A stretch of 36,423 nucleotides of DNA, from assembly GCA_028293125.1 (NCBI GenBank), contig JAQGPJ010000070.1, positions 1 to 36,423 of the forward strand. The letters run 5' to 3'. Shown piece after piece: positions 15,981 through 24,475 of this stretch; position 1 is the stretch's first letter, and every line of letters starts with the position of its first letter. The position numbers and the translations under genes were made by a program. The DNA is from Verrucomicrobiales bacterium (GTDB lineage Bacteria; Verrucomicrobiota; Verrucomicrobiia; Verrucomicrobiales; V1-33). Under the pieces are notes generated by a model, which worked only from the letters and a program-made list of their open reading frames with translations, had not been told where the DNA came from and did no database searches.

Positions 15981-18923
15981 TTTCGGCGGCTCCGGCGGAG
16001 CGGCGGCAGTCAGAGCCTGCAGAGCAGCCCAATTCTTTTTGGCCTCCTCCCCCAACGCTCTCCGCGGCGCTGTCACGGCACTGGTCATGGCCCGGACCGT
16101 GCTCCGCGCCAAGGAAAGACCGCGTGTTTTGAGTTCCGGCACGCCGGATTCGGTGGCTGACCGGCAGGCGCGGGAAAGCGCTTTCAGCCAGTCATCCAGC
16201 CCCCCAATCTCCTGGGAGTAATCCCGCCAGCACTGGAGCGCCTCCTCCGCGGAGTCCAAAGCCTCCTCCCAGCGTTTTTCACTGTCCAGCGCCTCGCCGA
16301 TCAGCACATAGCCATAGGGAACCTCACCGGCAATGGTCTCCAATTCCCACTTGGCCTTCAGCAGCTCCACCCGCAGACGCAGGGCCTCGCGGGTGCGGGC
16401 CAGAACGAGCTGTTTGTTACCCATGCCGCGGTGCAGTTCCGCTTCCCGCCGGAGAAAGGATGCCTGGCTCCAGCGCCACCATGGAGCACTGGCGGGATCC
16501 GCGGCGGCCTGTTTCTCCGCGAAATCAATACTGTCATCCAGCAGCTTCAGCGCCTGCTCCGGCCGGCCGGCCTTTCCCCAGGTTTCACAAAGTCCTTTCA
16601 CCACCTGCTGCCAGCCCCTCTGGTCCTTCACATCGCGCCGGCGCCGCAGGATTTCAGATTTGGCGGCCTCCGCAGCACCAAATCCCAAAGCATCCAAGCC
16701 ATCCTTTTGCTTGGATTGCTGCAATGCCTTCATTTGATCCACGGCAGCTTTGCAATAGGCCAGCCGCACCTCGCGAACCCCGGGAGCATCCTTGTAAAGA
16801 GAGGCAAGCACATCAAGACGCTTCCTGCGCTCCACTGCCGCCTGCGCGGAATCACGGATTGATTCCCGGAACACTTGCAGTGCCCAGTGGCAATCCCCCA
16901 GCCGCAGCCGCAGGCGGGCGTTGGTCGGATTGGCGGCCAGCATTTCATCCACAGCCTTCAATTCCCCCGTCAGTCCCAGTTCCGCCTCCTGCCGTTTGTC
17001 AGGCCCCATTCTGGAGGCTGCCTGCCCGGCCCAGCCGATGAGGTCGGCATACAGTTCCCGCCAGCGGGAGGGAGGGTTGAGCCCGGCGCAAAGCGACTCC
17101 GCGGCATCCCGTGCCTGGATAAAAAGAGGCCGCGCCTCCGCAAAGCTCTCCAAATAATAACGGGCCCGGCCTTCGGCGCGCAGGCATTGAATTTCCGTAA
17201 ACACCGCCTCCGGGTTGTCCGGATCCGCTGTGCGCCATTCCCGGATTTTGGCCAGTGCCCTGCGGGCGTGCTCCAGCGCTTCAGGCACTTTGGTGTCAGG
17301 GCCAAGCTGCGAAATTCCATGATCCTGACGGAAAATCAGATTCGCCCGCGCCAGGCTGGTTTCCCCATCACTGCGGACAGCTGCTCCCGGATGGCTCCAT
17401 GGAATGACGGACCGCACTGACTCGAGGGCTTCCGCTCCCGCCTCATACTGCCCTTTGTCCGCGAGCGCCCAGGCAATCGCGGTTTTGCTCTCACGCTCCA
17501 CAGCCGGGATCTCCGCCGGAGGCAATGAGGGCAGGAATTTCAGCGTGGCCCGGGCCCGGGCCTCCGCTTCATCACATTTTCCCTGAGCCAGCAGCACCCG
17601 GCTCCAGCGCAGGAACAGCCGGGCGGACATCAGCGCGCCCTGGCTGTCCCCGGAAGCGCTGGTCACCCCCGCATTGGCATCCTCCAGGCTGGACCACGCC
17701 TGATCCAGCAGATCCACGCGCCCCAGATCCTCCAGGGAATCCGCAAAAGCACCCAGCAGAAACTGTGCGCGTTTTTCAGCAAGGGCAGTCGCGCTTCTCG
17801 TGGCGGCCAACGATTTCTGAAGGTCCTTGTTTTTAAACCAGAGCCCTGCCGTGCCTGAAACGGCGGTGATCACCAGAGCGGCACTCAGCCCGGCCAGCGC
17901 CGGTTTGCGGCGGGCCCACATCGCCAGCCGCTCACCTCCTCCGGCCCGGCGCGCCAGAATGGGCGCTCCTGTGCGCCAGCGCTTCAGATCCTCCGCGAGG
18001 GCGTCCGCGCTGGCATAACGGCGGTCGGGCTCCTTGGCCAGGCAGGTCATGCAGATCACCTCCAGATCCCGCGGCACAGCGGCCACGATGGTGGAGGGGG
18101 CATCAGGCATCTCATCGGCGATCTGCCGGAGAATGGCGGCCATGCCCTCCAGCACGAAAGGCGGCCGACCGGCCAGCAACTCATAAAAAACCGCGCCCAG
18201 ACTGTAGATATCGCTCGCCGTGGTGGCGGCTTTGGACCCGTTCCAAGTGACTTCCGGGGGCAGGTAGCACGGCGTTCCCATCACGCTGGTGGTCCGGGTC
18301 AGACCGGAATCCCCGTCCGCCAGTTTTGCCAGTCCAAAATCCCCCAGGCATGGTTGCCCGGATTCATCGAAAAGGATATTGCCCGGCTTGATATCGCGGT
18401 GCAGCACCCCGTGCTGGTGGGCATGGTGCAGAGTCTCCGCCAGGCTCTCCACCCATGAGGCCGCCGTGCGGGGCGATGGCAGACGCTCCGGGGACTTCAG
18501 AAGATCCGCCAGGGAGCCGCCCGTGGCCAGCTTCATGGTGAAGTAGGGTATGCCATCCACTTCCCCGAACTGGTGGAGCGGCAGGATGCCGGGATGCTCC
18601 AGCTGGGCCAGCGCCGCCGCCTCCACCCGGAACCGGTCCTGCAGAGCCGGTGACTGGCAATGCACCGGCAGGAGCATCTTGAGCGCCACCTGGCGCCGGG
18701 GCTGATGCTGCATGGCGCGGTAAACGACCCCCATGCCTCCGCGTGACAGCTCCGCGAGCAGATCGTGGCCCGGGATTTCCCATCCTGAGACCTCCGCCGG
18801 CAGGTCACGCGCCGGATTCCTCAGCCCGGTGGCCCACAGACAGGCCACACAGACCCCGGCCTCCCCGCCAAAAGTGGTGAGAGGCTGGCCACAGATCGGG
18901 CATTCCGCCGCCGGAGTGGACAT
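14775..18923 (-). CDS. Membrane-anchored Ser/Thr protein kinase with zinc ribbon and TPR-like region (run-on 3' end)
   Basis: Residues 1-30 form a zinc ribbon (C8, C11, C25, C28). A complete Hanks-type kinase follows: glycine loop LSRGGMGVVYRA, K82, E101, H175-R176-D177, N182 and D195-F-G. One membrane helix lies near 345-367, and an alpha-helical, TPR-like region extends to about residue 980. It should phosphorylate proteins on Ser/Thr and sense signals through its outer or TPR part. It ends an operon behind a sigma factor and a C39-like peptidase. The frame has no stop at the natural end of the domain. It continues about 400 codons antisense to the glycosyltransferase until TAA at 14775, and residues after about 981 have the composition of shadow sequence. 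The kinase call is certain; the C-terminus is not. Confidence 0.85.
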   Translation of the reverse strand: MSTPAAECPICGQPLTTFGGEAGVCVACLWATGLRNPARDLPAEVSGWEIPGHDLLAELSRGGMGVVYRAMQHQPRRQVALKMLLPVHCQSPALQDRFRVEAAALAQLEHPGILPLHQFGEVDGIPYFTMKLATGGSLADLLKSPERLPSPRTAASWVESLAETLHHAHQHGVLHRDIKPGNILFDESGQPCLGDFGLAKLADGDSGLTRTTSVMGTPCYLPPEVTWNGSKAATTASDIYSLGAVFYELLAGRPPFVLEGMAAILRQIADEMPDAPSTIVAAVPRDLEVICMTCLAKEPDRRYASADALAEDLKRWRTGAPILARRAGGGERLAMWARRKPALAGLSAALVITAVSGTAGLWFKNKDLQKSLAATRSATALAEKRAQFLLGAFADSLEDLGRVDLLDQAWSSLEDANAGVTSASGDSQGALMSARLFLRWSRVLLAQGKCDEAEARARATLKFLPSLPPAEIPAVERESKTAIAWALADKGQYEAGAEALESVRSVIPWSHPGAAVRSDGETSLARANLIFRQDHGISQLGPDTKVPEALEHARRALAKIREWRTADPDNPEAVFTEIQCLRAEGRARYYLESFAEARPLFIQARDAAESLCAGLNPPSRWRELYADLIGWAGQAASRMGPDKRQEAELGLTGELKAVDEMLAANPTNARLRLRLGDCHWALQVFRESIRDSAQAAVERRKRLDVLASLYKDAPGVREVRLAYCKAAVDQMKALQQSKQKDGLDALGFGAAEAAKSEILRRRRDVKDQRGWQQVVKGLCETWGKAGRPEQALKLLDDSIDFAEKQAAADPASAPWWRWSQASFLRREAELHRGMGNKQLVLARTREALRLRVELLKAKWELETIAGEVPYGYVLIGEALDSEKRWEEALDSAEEALQCWRDYSQEIGGLDDWLKALSRACRSATESGVPELKTRGLSLARSTVRAMTSAVTAPRRALGEEAKKNWAALQALTAAAPPEPPKSSLLPSSLRIQNRNPGFPRIPVPVGEHPAPALQMSLLPAQVFDSPFPGSLRESGQQCGIILQLPGITPVVLRSVTQEPPDAVGHQLTEMMAAAAGHKGHHAAEHALHHGAAPAFPELWTKVVNHDIQGIQEGHHGHAAGGHQIPAGIEGMVRPASGHLLTPAEHAEPGGLRQVQPLVAEWKIPWKFIGIRPGDASHREGELPFLWQTALPEGKGGGIDVVSSGDPRHFPASGTAGQSAPPLMVRRQKGVGGKGKGAGRRAGHAGGRPAVAGLQCLALDRGDIKHLLHQPVAHSPQFAVKVPHHFTAPDDPQAAPDTAAQHPAGEKPAIAQGDGPAFRPIGNLLRQTPLHPESPQVIQPLRILKVTGVVRHHRDVILSGQEAESVDKLGVRSADMGRPVEPV

Positions 18924-19003
18924 CGGTGTTTTGTTTTCGGAATGGAAAAATGGAGAAGGACGGCGGCTTCACGGAGCCCGCGTTTTCTCCGGAGATCTTA
19001 TGA

Positions 19004-19951
19004 TTACAGCCAAGCCCCGCCGGCAGTCCACCAGTCAGGATGGTTGTCCACATAGCGCACACGGCTCAGCCGCAGCGTCCGCGCGCACATCTCCACCCAG
19101 ACACTGAAGCGCGGCGGGACTCCCGGCTGATTGTCCACCAGGCGGACCTGCCAGCGGTCATGATAGCCTGAGGTCAGGCCTCCGGAAATCCGCACACTGC
19201 CGGAGGAGCCGGGGCGGGGTTTGTCCACCCCGTCCGACGTGGGCAGTGGCAGATCCGCTGCAAACTTTGAATGAAAAAACTGATAATGCTTCAGAGCGGT
19301 TTCCAGAATAATATCCTCCGCCTGCATGGGCATCCCTTCATCCCCCGCCAGCGCGGTCACGACTTCGAAGTCCACCGGTTTGGCGTTGGCTGGTTTTGCC
19401 AAGCACAGGCTGCCACGCCGCAGCTGGATCAGAAAATCGCTGACTTTGACCGGTCCCCAAAGCTCAGGGCCGGCCCCGCACCCTCCCGAGGGACAGGGTA
19501 CGCCACCATGGGAGCATTCCCTGCCCGCCGCAGTCCACGGATCATTCACCACCAGACAGAGCTGGTCAGGCTGCGAATGCAGGGTGTCGGCGGTGAACGC
19601 CCCGGTGACCACCACCCAGTGCTTGTAGTCACGGCAAGGGAGAAGCACCCCCTCCGGTGCCGCGGCTTTGACGGTGGCCAGAACATCCAATGCCTCCCTC
19701 CGGGAGGCACCTGTATGGTTCAGTGGCTTCCAAAGCAGTTCATAGCCATTCCGCGCAGGCAGAATCTGATTGAGCACCGTCAGCATTTTCTCCGGCGAGG
19801 CATTCCAGTTGTTTCCGTCCCTGACGGCATTGAACAGCGGCCGCTGGACCGGATGGGACACCAGCAGACCGTTTTTCTCCAGCACCATCTGGATACAGGC
19901 GGCACCGCACCAGTCGCTCAGGTCCTGACGGTGATAAGGGTAGGGAGGCAT
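19004..19951 (-). CDS. C39-like papain-fold cysteine peptidase
   Basis: This 315-aa protein has the C39-like catalytic arrangement: C15 in DWCGAACIQMV, H111 in DYKHWVVV, and N136-D137 in VVNDPW completing the triad region. The family includes leader peptidases that cut after double glycine, but many stand-alone members have other substrates or are adaptors. No signal peptide, membrane helix or ABC domain is present, so it probably acts in the cytoplasm. The sigma gene immediately upstream overlaps an alternative TTG start at 20029 (TTGA overlap). The ATG at 19951 is preferred because the catalytic domain starts there, but the longer form is possible through translational coupling. It sits between sigma factor and kinase in one operon, which suggests a regulatory role. 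Confidence 0.75.
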   Translation of the reverse strand: MPPYPYHRQDLSDWCGAACIQMVLEKNGLLVSHPVQRPLFNAVRDGNNWNASPEKMLTVLNQILPARNGYELLWKPLNHTGASRREALDVLATVKAAAPEGVLLPCRDYKHWVVVTGAFTADTLHSQPDQLCLVVNDPWTAAGRECSHGGVPCPSGGCGAGPELWGPVKVSDFLIQLRRGSLCLAKPANAKPVDFEVVTALAGDEGMPMQAEDIILETALKHYQFFHSKFAADLPLPTSDGVDKPRPGSSGSVRISGGLTSGYHDRWQVRLVDNQPGVPPRFSVWVEMCARTLRLSRVRYVDNHPDWWTAGGAWL

Positions 19952-20025
19952 TAGCAGTTTCGGCCGGAGTTGAAAAGCGGACGGGTTACGGATGATAATA
20001 CCACCTGACCCGCCAAGTGTATCAA

Positions 20026-20721
20026 TCAACCGGTGGTGTTAAGCACTTTAAACAGGTGGAGCATCTCGCTGTCCACGGATTCCCCCGATCCCACGGTCTG
20101 CGCTACGCGCTCGCGCAGGAATTCCCGGAAGCGCGCCCGCTGGCGGGAGACATCCACCCGGAGCGCCGCGGCCGAGGTGCCCACTTGGGCGGCGGCCTCC
20201 TCATAGGATGGCGGTGCGTTCTGGCCCGGAAGCAGAAATTTCACAACCACGGGCCACGACGCGCTGCGCTCCTTGCTGAGTCTGACCGTGGCCGCCAGAT
20301 CCTCAAAGGCCCCCTGCATCATGGCGACCGCCCAGTCCCGGTCAAACGCCTCGTCCGGCGGCTCCAGATCCGCCAGATTCAGATTTTCCAGACAGGAATC
20401 CAGGCTCAGTGGAACCATTCCTCCCGGACCCGGCTGCACGCGGGCGCGGCTGATCAGAAAACGCGCCAGAGCGGTGCAGAGATAGGCCCGGAAACGCCCC
20501 TTGGTGCGGTCCGCCCGCTTCAGCGTGGAATGCTTCAGCAGCCGCACCAGAAAATCGTGCGCCAGGTCCTCCACCTGATCCTGAGGCACCCCGCGCCGCC
20601 GGATAAAGGCCATGATCGGCTGCCGGTAACGCTTGTAGAAAGCGGCCAGAGCGGCGTTGGCGCTGGCATCCCCATGGATAGTGGCCTGTGCCAGTATGGT
20701 CCATTGTGTGGTGGGAAACAT
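20026..20721 (-). CDS. ECF-like RNA polymerase sigma factor
   Basis: This 231-aa protein resembles the sigma factors that accompany Ser/Thr kinases in Planctomycetota and Verrucomicrobiota. Region 2 is seen in FYKRYRQPIMAFIRRRG and VEDLAHDFLVRLL, with the following RTKGRFRAYLCTALARFL. Region 4 is a helix-turn-helix around YEEAAAQVGTSAAALRVDVSRQR. It would direct RNA polymerase to a small regulon, probably controlled by the kinase at the other end of the operon instead of by a classic anti-sigma factor. Its stop overlaps the possible TTG start of the C39-like gene. Start ATG at 20721. Confidence 0.88.
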   Translation of the reverse strand: MFPTTQWTILAQATIHGDASANAALAAFYKRYRQPIMAFIRRRGVPQDQVEDLAHDFLVRLLKHSTLKRADRTKGRFRAYLCTALARFLISRARVQPGPGGMVPLSLDSCLENLNLADLEPPDEAFDRDWAVAMMQGAFEDLAATVRLSKERSASWPVVVKFLLPGQNAPPSYEEAAAQVGTSAAALRVDVSRQRARFREFLRERVAQTVGSGESVDSEMLHLFKVLNTTG

Positions 20722-21162
20722 GGCAGGGCATCTGTTGGGATCAGTTCCGCGCCGGACGGCTGACCGCCCCCTGCGGCCCCGGGAGTTTTCCTCCCGTCGT
20801 CATGAGAAGCCAGCCAGCCTGCTGGTTTCTCTGTTTTGGCCACTGCCCTCCCGCCCACCACAGCCGGAAAACGGAGAAGGATGGAAAAACCGGACAGTTT
20901 GAGTGACGGAGAAAGGACATGGGTCCGCATAATCTGTGCATTACTGTTTTGAGAAGTGCGAATACCGCAAATTTTCCAACCGCACGGTGCCGTGGCCGGA
21001 CGATCCGCCCTATCAGGCGTGTTCCAGGAAAGAGCGGCGGGCAGATCATGGCTGACTTTCAGAGAGGCGGAGTGATGCCGGTATGCAAATATTCCGCCAA
21101 GCCTTGCCATTCACATTAAAAATCTCTTTAAATCCAGCGGTGGTTTATGGATAAAACGACAA
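20722..21162. other. Intergenic region upstream of the sigma operon
   Basis: No credible gene is seen. Short open frames on both strands have no recognisable product. The stretch must carry the promoter of the sigma-peptidase-kinase operon. No clear -35/-10 pair can be chosen by eye. An imperfect inverted repeat (GGCGGA ... TCCGCC) surrounds about 21064-21102. Confidence 0.35.
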
Positions 21163-21193
21163 CTTCCGAAGCGGAGTGAATCCGCTTCGGAAG
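21163..21193. terminator. Perfect 13-bp stem-loop, likely terminator
   Basis: CTTCCGAAGCGGA (21163-21175) and TCCGCTTCGGAAG (21181-21193) form a perfect 13-bp stem with loop GTGAA. Read on the minus strand, it is followed within several bases by a short T-rich stretch. That suits termination of the secreted-protein gene ending at 21337. Confidence 0.65.
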
Positions 21194-21336
21194 CTTCATT
21201 TGGCCTGCCTTGGCGGACGCCTGGCGGTTTTGGTTTTTAAAAGGCGCTATACCGGATTTGATTTGGTTTCCGGTCTGTTTTTGGATTTTGCACCATGGAT
21301 TCCGCACCATCGCCCGCTTTTCAACTCCGACCCGCA

Positions 21337-21813
21337 TTATGAGCGGAGACGGCGCTTCGGAGTGGCCATCGCTTTTCTATTCTTCAGCGCCATCAGGCGG
21401 CTCCGCAGGATCTCCTTGTGTTCGGACTCCGCATCGGGATGCACGCTGATCCACCACAGGGGGAGCATATCAGTGGCGGAGAGATCGTCCGGAAGCGAAT
21501 CCCGGTTGTCCGTCAGAAATTTTCCGATGCTGGCCGCGCACCAAGCCGGATCCTGGGCGCAGGGGAAAACGGTGCACAGGGAACCGCACTTGGATTCGGA
21601 CGGAGTGCTGCTGAACGCCGCGATGGCCTTAACCCCCTCCAGCCATGAGCGGATAATCAATTTGGCGGTGGTGGCGTTCTGTCCTTCGCTGCGGGTGGAA
21701 AGCGCTTGGCAGTCCTGCCCAAAAGTGGAGATCGACACGCCCCCTCCCGAGCGGGCGCTGTCAGCAATCGTGATCGCCAGCAAAAAAATGAAAAAACGCG
21801 TGATGTTTTGCAT
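21337..21813 (-). CDS. Small secreted cysteine-containing protein, unknown function
   Basis: This 158-aa protein has a signal peptide (NITRFFIFLLAITIADS, residues about 3-19). The mature part contains five Cys (QDCQ, SKCGSLC, FPCAQ and WCAAS), suggesting disulfides in the periplasm or outside the cell. A segment of the type W-x-x-G followed by Cys and a short C-terminal helix faintly recalls small Rap1a/Tai-like secreted immunity proteins, but I cannot support that assignment. It lies between the sigma operon and the replication region, with its own terminator downstream. The ATG at 21813 is preferred over the upstream in-frame start at 21861 because it starts the signal peptide properly. Confidence 0.6.
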   Translation of the reverse strand: MQNITRFFIFLLAITIADSARSGGGVSISTFGQDCQALSTRSEGQNATTAKLIIRSWLEGVKAIAAFSSTPSESKCGSLCTVFPCAQDPAWCAASIGKFLTDNRDSLPDDLSATDMLPLWWISVHPDAESEHKEILRSRLMALKNRKAMATPKRRLRS

Positions 21814-21879
21814 GACACTACTTTTTAGATCCGCCAATGTTTTACGCATTTCCGGTTCCAAGTCAGGTAAAATTCAGTA

Positions 21880-21985
21880 ATGTCTTGATTATCATGAATT
21901 TATGCAATTTTTAAATCACTTTAATAAAATATCATCAAGGCAAAAATATTGCATATGCATTGCACATACGATACGATATTGAGGA
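21880..21985. other. AT-rich tract upstream of the iterons
   Basis: This stretch is far more AT-rich than its surroundings and contains the palindrome TGCATATGCA (21950-21959). It may be the promoter region of the secreted-protein gene or a helix-destabilised part of the origin. It lies about 360 bases from the first iteron-like copy. Confidence 0.4.
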
Positions 21986-22341
21986 ATGCCGGTGATTTCC
22001 ACCTGCCTTGATTAAAATTCCGCAGGCATGCAGCAAAAAAATGGGTCACCGCCTGCGACTATTTTCTTTCATGAATTCGCTATAGTTCCCAAAGCTTGTT
22101 TTCCTGCTTCTACTTATGGAGGGCAGATCACGTTTTGCGACCGGGTTGAAAGCGGACGCAGTTCTGACCGCCGCCCCCCCCCCCCGGCCCTCCGCCCCCT
22201 TCCTTCGGGAGCTGCTTCGCGCGTTTTCCCTTCGATAAGGCGTGTCAAGGCTTTCAGGGATGCCTGTTCCGGACGCTGTCTCCTGACTCTGCGTGGGAAG
22301 CGGGAATGGAAAAAACAGCGGAAACAGGGTCAAACCCCCGG
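21986..22341. other. Non-coding stretch with a C12 homopolymer
   Basis: No convincing gene is seen between the AT-rich tract and the iterons. It includes a run of twelve cytosines at 22174-22185. The run is prone to slippage and sequencing error, and no reading frame around it looks real. Confidence 0.4.
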
Positions 22342-22888
22342 ATTTGCAGTGTCCATGTCGGTAGTTGGCCTTGGGAAGCCGGGAGAGAGCCGGCATTTCC
22401 AAGGAAAGAGGGGGATTTTGCCGGATTGCCCTGCGGTTTGCCTCCTACCGTACCGGATTACCGACATGGACACTGCAAATTGAAGAGAAATCATTACTGA
22501 TGAACAGTTAAGTCCTTTTCGAAAGGTGAATTCGGCGTTCCGGGCCTGTCATACGGCCTGAACCGGCGTGGAACGGAAATTGGATAACAGATTACCGACA
22601 TGGACGCTGCAAAATCGAAGACTTTTCAGAAAATACTGAACAAAAATACCGGCATGGGAGTTGCATTTTTGGGATGCCCCCAATCCAAGGAAAATCAGAA
22701 AAAGATCAGTCGGGCTCTTGGGCGGAAAATCCACTACCGACACGGACGCTGCAAAATACCGACATGGACGTTATTTTTGGCTCTGGACATACCGACATGA
22801 ACGTTGCAAAATACCGACATGGGAGTTGCAAATTTTAGGGGCACTACCGACATGGACGTTGCAAAATACCGACATGGGAGTTATTTTT
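22342..22888 (+). repeat. Iteron array (ten 22-bp copies), probable replication origin
   Basis: Ten copies share the core TACCGACATGG followed by an 11-base half ending GCAAAA/T or TATTTTT. An inverted copy lies at 22342-22363. Direct copies start at 22459, 22593, 22647, 22735, 22757, 22790, 22812, 22845 and 22867. The last six form three head-to-tail pairs with 11-base gaps, so pairs repeat every 55 bases exactly. The copies at 22342 and 22459 are perfect reverse complements over 22 bases. Iterons bind a Rep initiator, and a RepA gene starts 148 bases downstream. A weak DnaA-box-like word (TTATCCAAT on the minus strand, 22579-22587) lies inside the array. Confidence 0.93.
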
Positions 22889-22939
22889 TGAGTCATAACT
22901 CGTTGATTATCAACGTTCAAATCCCGACAAAAGAGAAAT

Positions 22940-23020
22940 ATGTATGTACGAAAAGAACATCATCATGGAAACCGGGTAACCGGCCGGTGGCCGGTGGTGA
23001 TGATGTTTTTCTGTTTTTGA
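22940..23020 (+). CDS. Possible 26-aa leader peptide spanning the repA hairpin
   Basis: An ATG at 22940 opens a 26-codon frame with three His codons at positions 7-9 and TGA at 23018-23020, covering the terminator-like hairpin before repA. The ribosome binding site is weak (AAAAGAGAAAT). Translation through the stem could change folding and so control read-through, but this is inferred from the arrangement only. Confidence 0.25.
   Translation: MYVRKEHHHGNRVTGRWPVVMMFFCF
22953..23015 (+). terminator. Terminator-like hairpin in the repA leader (possible attenuator)
   Basis: AACATCATCA (22956-22965) pairs with TGATGATGTT (22998-23007), extended by G-T and A-T pairs to 22953/23010. An inner ACCGG/CCGGT stem (22971-22975 with 22991-22995) adds strength. 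T-runs follow directly (TTTTTCTGTTTTT). It lies between the iterons and the repA ribosome binding site, the position expected for transcriptional attenuation of initiator synthesis. Confidence 0.7.
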
Positions 23021-23023
23021 GAA

Positions 23024-23030
23024 AAGGAGG
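23024..23030 (+). promoter_or_regulatory. Strong Shine-Dalgarno for repA
   Basis: AAGGAGG sits five bases before the ATG at 23036. Most other genes here lack such a site, so repA is unusual in its translation signal. That fits a replicon from outside the host's usual gene style. Confidence 0.85.
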
Positions 23031-23035
23031 GCCGC

Positions 23036-24448
23036 ATGGCTAAGCCTTTTCAAGCGCAGGAACCCGATCTGGATCTGGGTGATGGCCGGGATGAACTGAA
23101 CCTTGCCGAGTTTCCGCTGTCCCTGCTCTCAAAACGCCCGGACCAGGATGCCAAGGTGCTGGTGTTCGAGGATCAGATCTGGGACAGCCAGAGCCGTTCA
23201 ATGGTGACCCGCAAAGTGACCATCTCCGGCTCCGCGGACTGCGGACTGCCGAATGCCTCGGATGAAGAGGTGCTGCTGGCTCTGATCCAGATTACCAAGC
23301 TGCAGAGCTTCCGGAACAAGAAGGTCCACTTCTCACGTTACCAGCTGCTTCAAATTCTCGGATGGGAGGACAACGGCTACTACTACAACCGCATCGTCTC
23401 CGCGCTCAACACGTGGCTGGGTGTCAACGTGAAATGGCACAACGCGTGGCGGGACTATTCCAAAAAAACAAGCTGGGGGGACAAGGGAATTGTGCTGATC
23501 CAGGCGTTCGAGCTGAAGAAGAGGGAGCGCAGCGATTCCGCCTCCTACATCACTTGGGCGGACCACCTGTTCGAGAGCTTTCAGGCAGGCAATTTGAAGG
23601 GACTGGATTTCGGGCTTTACCGGGCGCTGCGCGACAGCATCGCCAAGCGTATGTTCCGCTTTCTGGACAAACGCTTCTACAACCGGGAGATGCTGAGTTT
23701 CGACCTCGCCACCTTCGCCTACGAGAAGATCGGGATGAAGCGCACCTACGGGCTCAACAACGTGAAGCAGAAATTCAAGTCCGCCATCGAGGAGCTGGTG
23801 GCGGTGGGGTTTCTGAAGCCCATGGATGAAAAGCAGCGCTACCGGAAGCGGAGGGCCGGGGAGTGGGATGTCTGCTTCACCAAGGTGGAGCAGGACGACG
23901 GCCAGCGGCTGCTGGCGCTGGAGATCGACACTCTGCCACAGATAGAGAATGAACTGGTGCGGCGGGGTGTGAGCCGGGCCCGCGCGAAGAGCCTGGCCGT
24001 CAAATATCCGGAGATGCACATCCGGGAGAAGCTGGAGGAGTTCGACTACCTCATGAGCCGGGCGGAGGGAGACCCGCTGAGGCCCCAGAATCCGGGCGGA
24101 TACCTTGCCCAGGCCATTGAGGACAACTACACCCCGCCCAGGGGATTCCAGTCACAGGACGGGCTCAAACGCGCGCAGCAGGAAAAGGAGGCCCAGGCGC
24201 TTCAGCGTAAAGAGGCACGGGAAGCCAAGCGCAAAGCCGAGGCGGTGCGGAAGGCGGTGGCGGAGCAAGAATTCCAGCAAAAGGCGGCCCAAGTAAGGGA
24301 ATATCTCACGGGATTGACGGAGCGGGAGCGGAAAGCGGTCGAAAAGAGCGCGCTTGCCGCCTCCCCCTTCGGATCCAGTCCCAGTCCGATGGTCCGGGAG
24401 TCACTGATCCACAACCACGTGCTGGAGCTACTGGAGAACAAAGGCTGA
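23036..24448 (+). CDS. repA: Plasmid-type replication initiator protein A (RepA, PF10134-like)
   Basis: This 470-aa protein resembles the RPA initiator family over residues about 15-300: LAEFPLSLLSKR, VTISGSADCGLP, VHFSRYQLLQILGW, then SYITWADHLFESF, and FRFLDKRFY. Two winged-helix units are expected; they bind iterons and open the origin. Residues about 370-430 form a highly charged Lys/Arg/Glu/Gln helix likely to be a coiled coil. The ten iterons, the hairpin and the good ribosome binding site lie just upstream, so the product probably controls its own origin and copy number. No ParA/ParB pair is seen, but a recombinase and ScpB-like gene lie about 1.6 kb downstream. The locus may be a plasmid, chromid or integrated plasmid. 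Confidence 0.88.
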   Translation: MAKPFQAQEPDLDLGDGRDELNLAEFPLSLLSKRPDQDAKVLVFEDQIWDSQSRSMVTRKVTISGSADCGLPNASDEEVLLALIQITKLQSFRNKKVHFSRYQLLQILGWEDNGYYYNRIVSALNTWLGVNVKWHNAWRDYSKKTSWGDKGIVLIQAFELKKRERSDSASYITWADHLFESFQAGNLKGLDFGLYRALRDSIAKRMFRFLDKRFYNREMLSFDLATFAYEKIGMKRTYGLNNVKQKFKSAIEELVAVGFLKPMDEKQRYRKRRAGEWDVCFTKVEQDDGQRLLALEIDTLPQIENELVRRGVSRARAKSLAVKYPEMHIREKLEEFDYLMSRAEGDPLRPQNPGGYLAQAIEDNYTPPRGFQSQDGLKRAQQEKEAQALQRKEAREAKRKAEAVRKAVAEQEFQQKAAQVREYLTGLTERERKAVEKSALAASPFGSSPSPMVRESLIHNHVLELLENKG

Positions 24449-24475
24449 GGGCGGAGGGAAATCCCAGTTGGGGGA

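Noticed and set aside
19004-19951. Calling the C39-like gene the exporter-peptidase of the lanthipeptide
   Set aside because: It has no ABC or membrane domain, is 15 kb away and sits in a sigma/kinase operon; leader cleavage by it is only a possibility.
21146-21154. DnaA-box-like word (TTATCCATA on the minus strand)
   Set aside because: It is an isolated single word more than 1 kb from the iterons and next to a terminator, so an origin role is not supported.
22600-22890. Open frames across the iterons giving repeated YRHGRCKI-type peptides
   Set aside because: They are translations of the 22-bp iterons; the repeat is a DNA-binding array and not a coding repeat.
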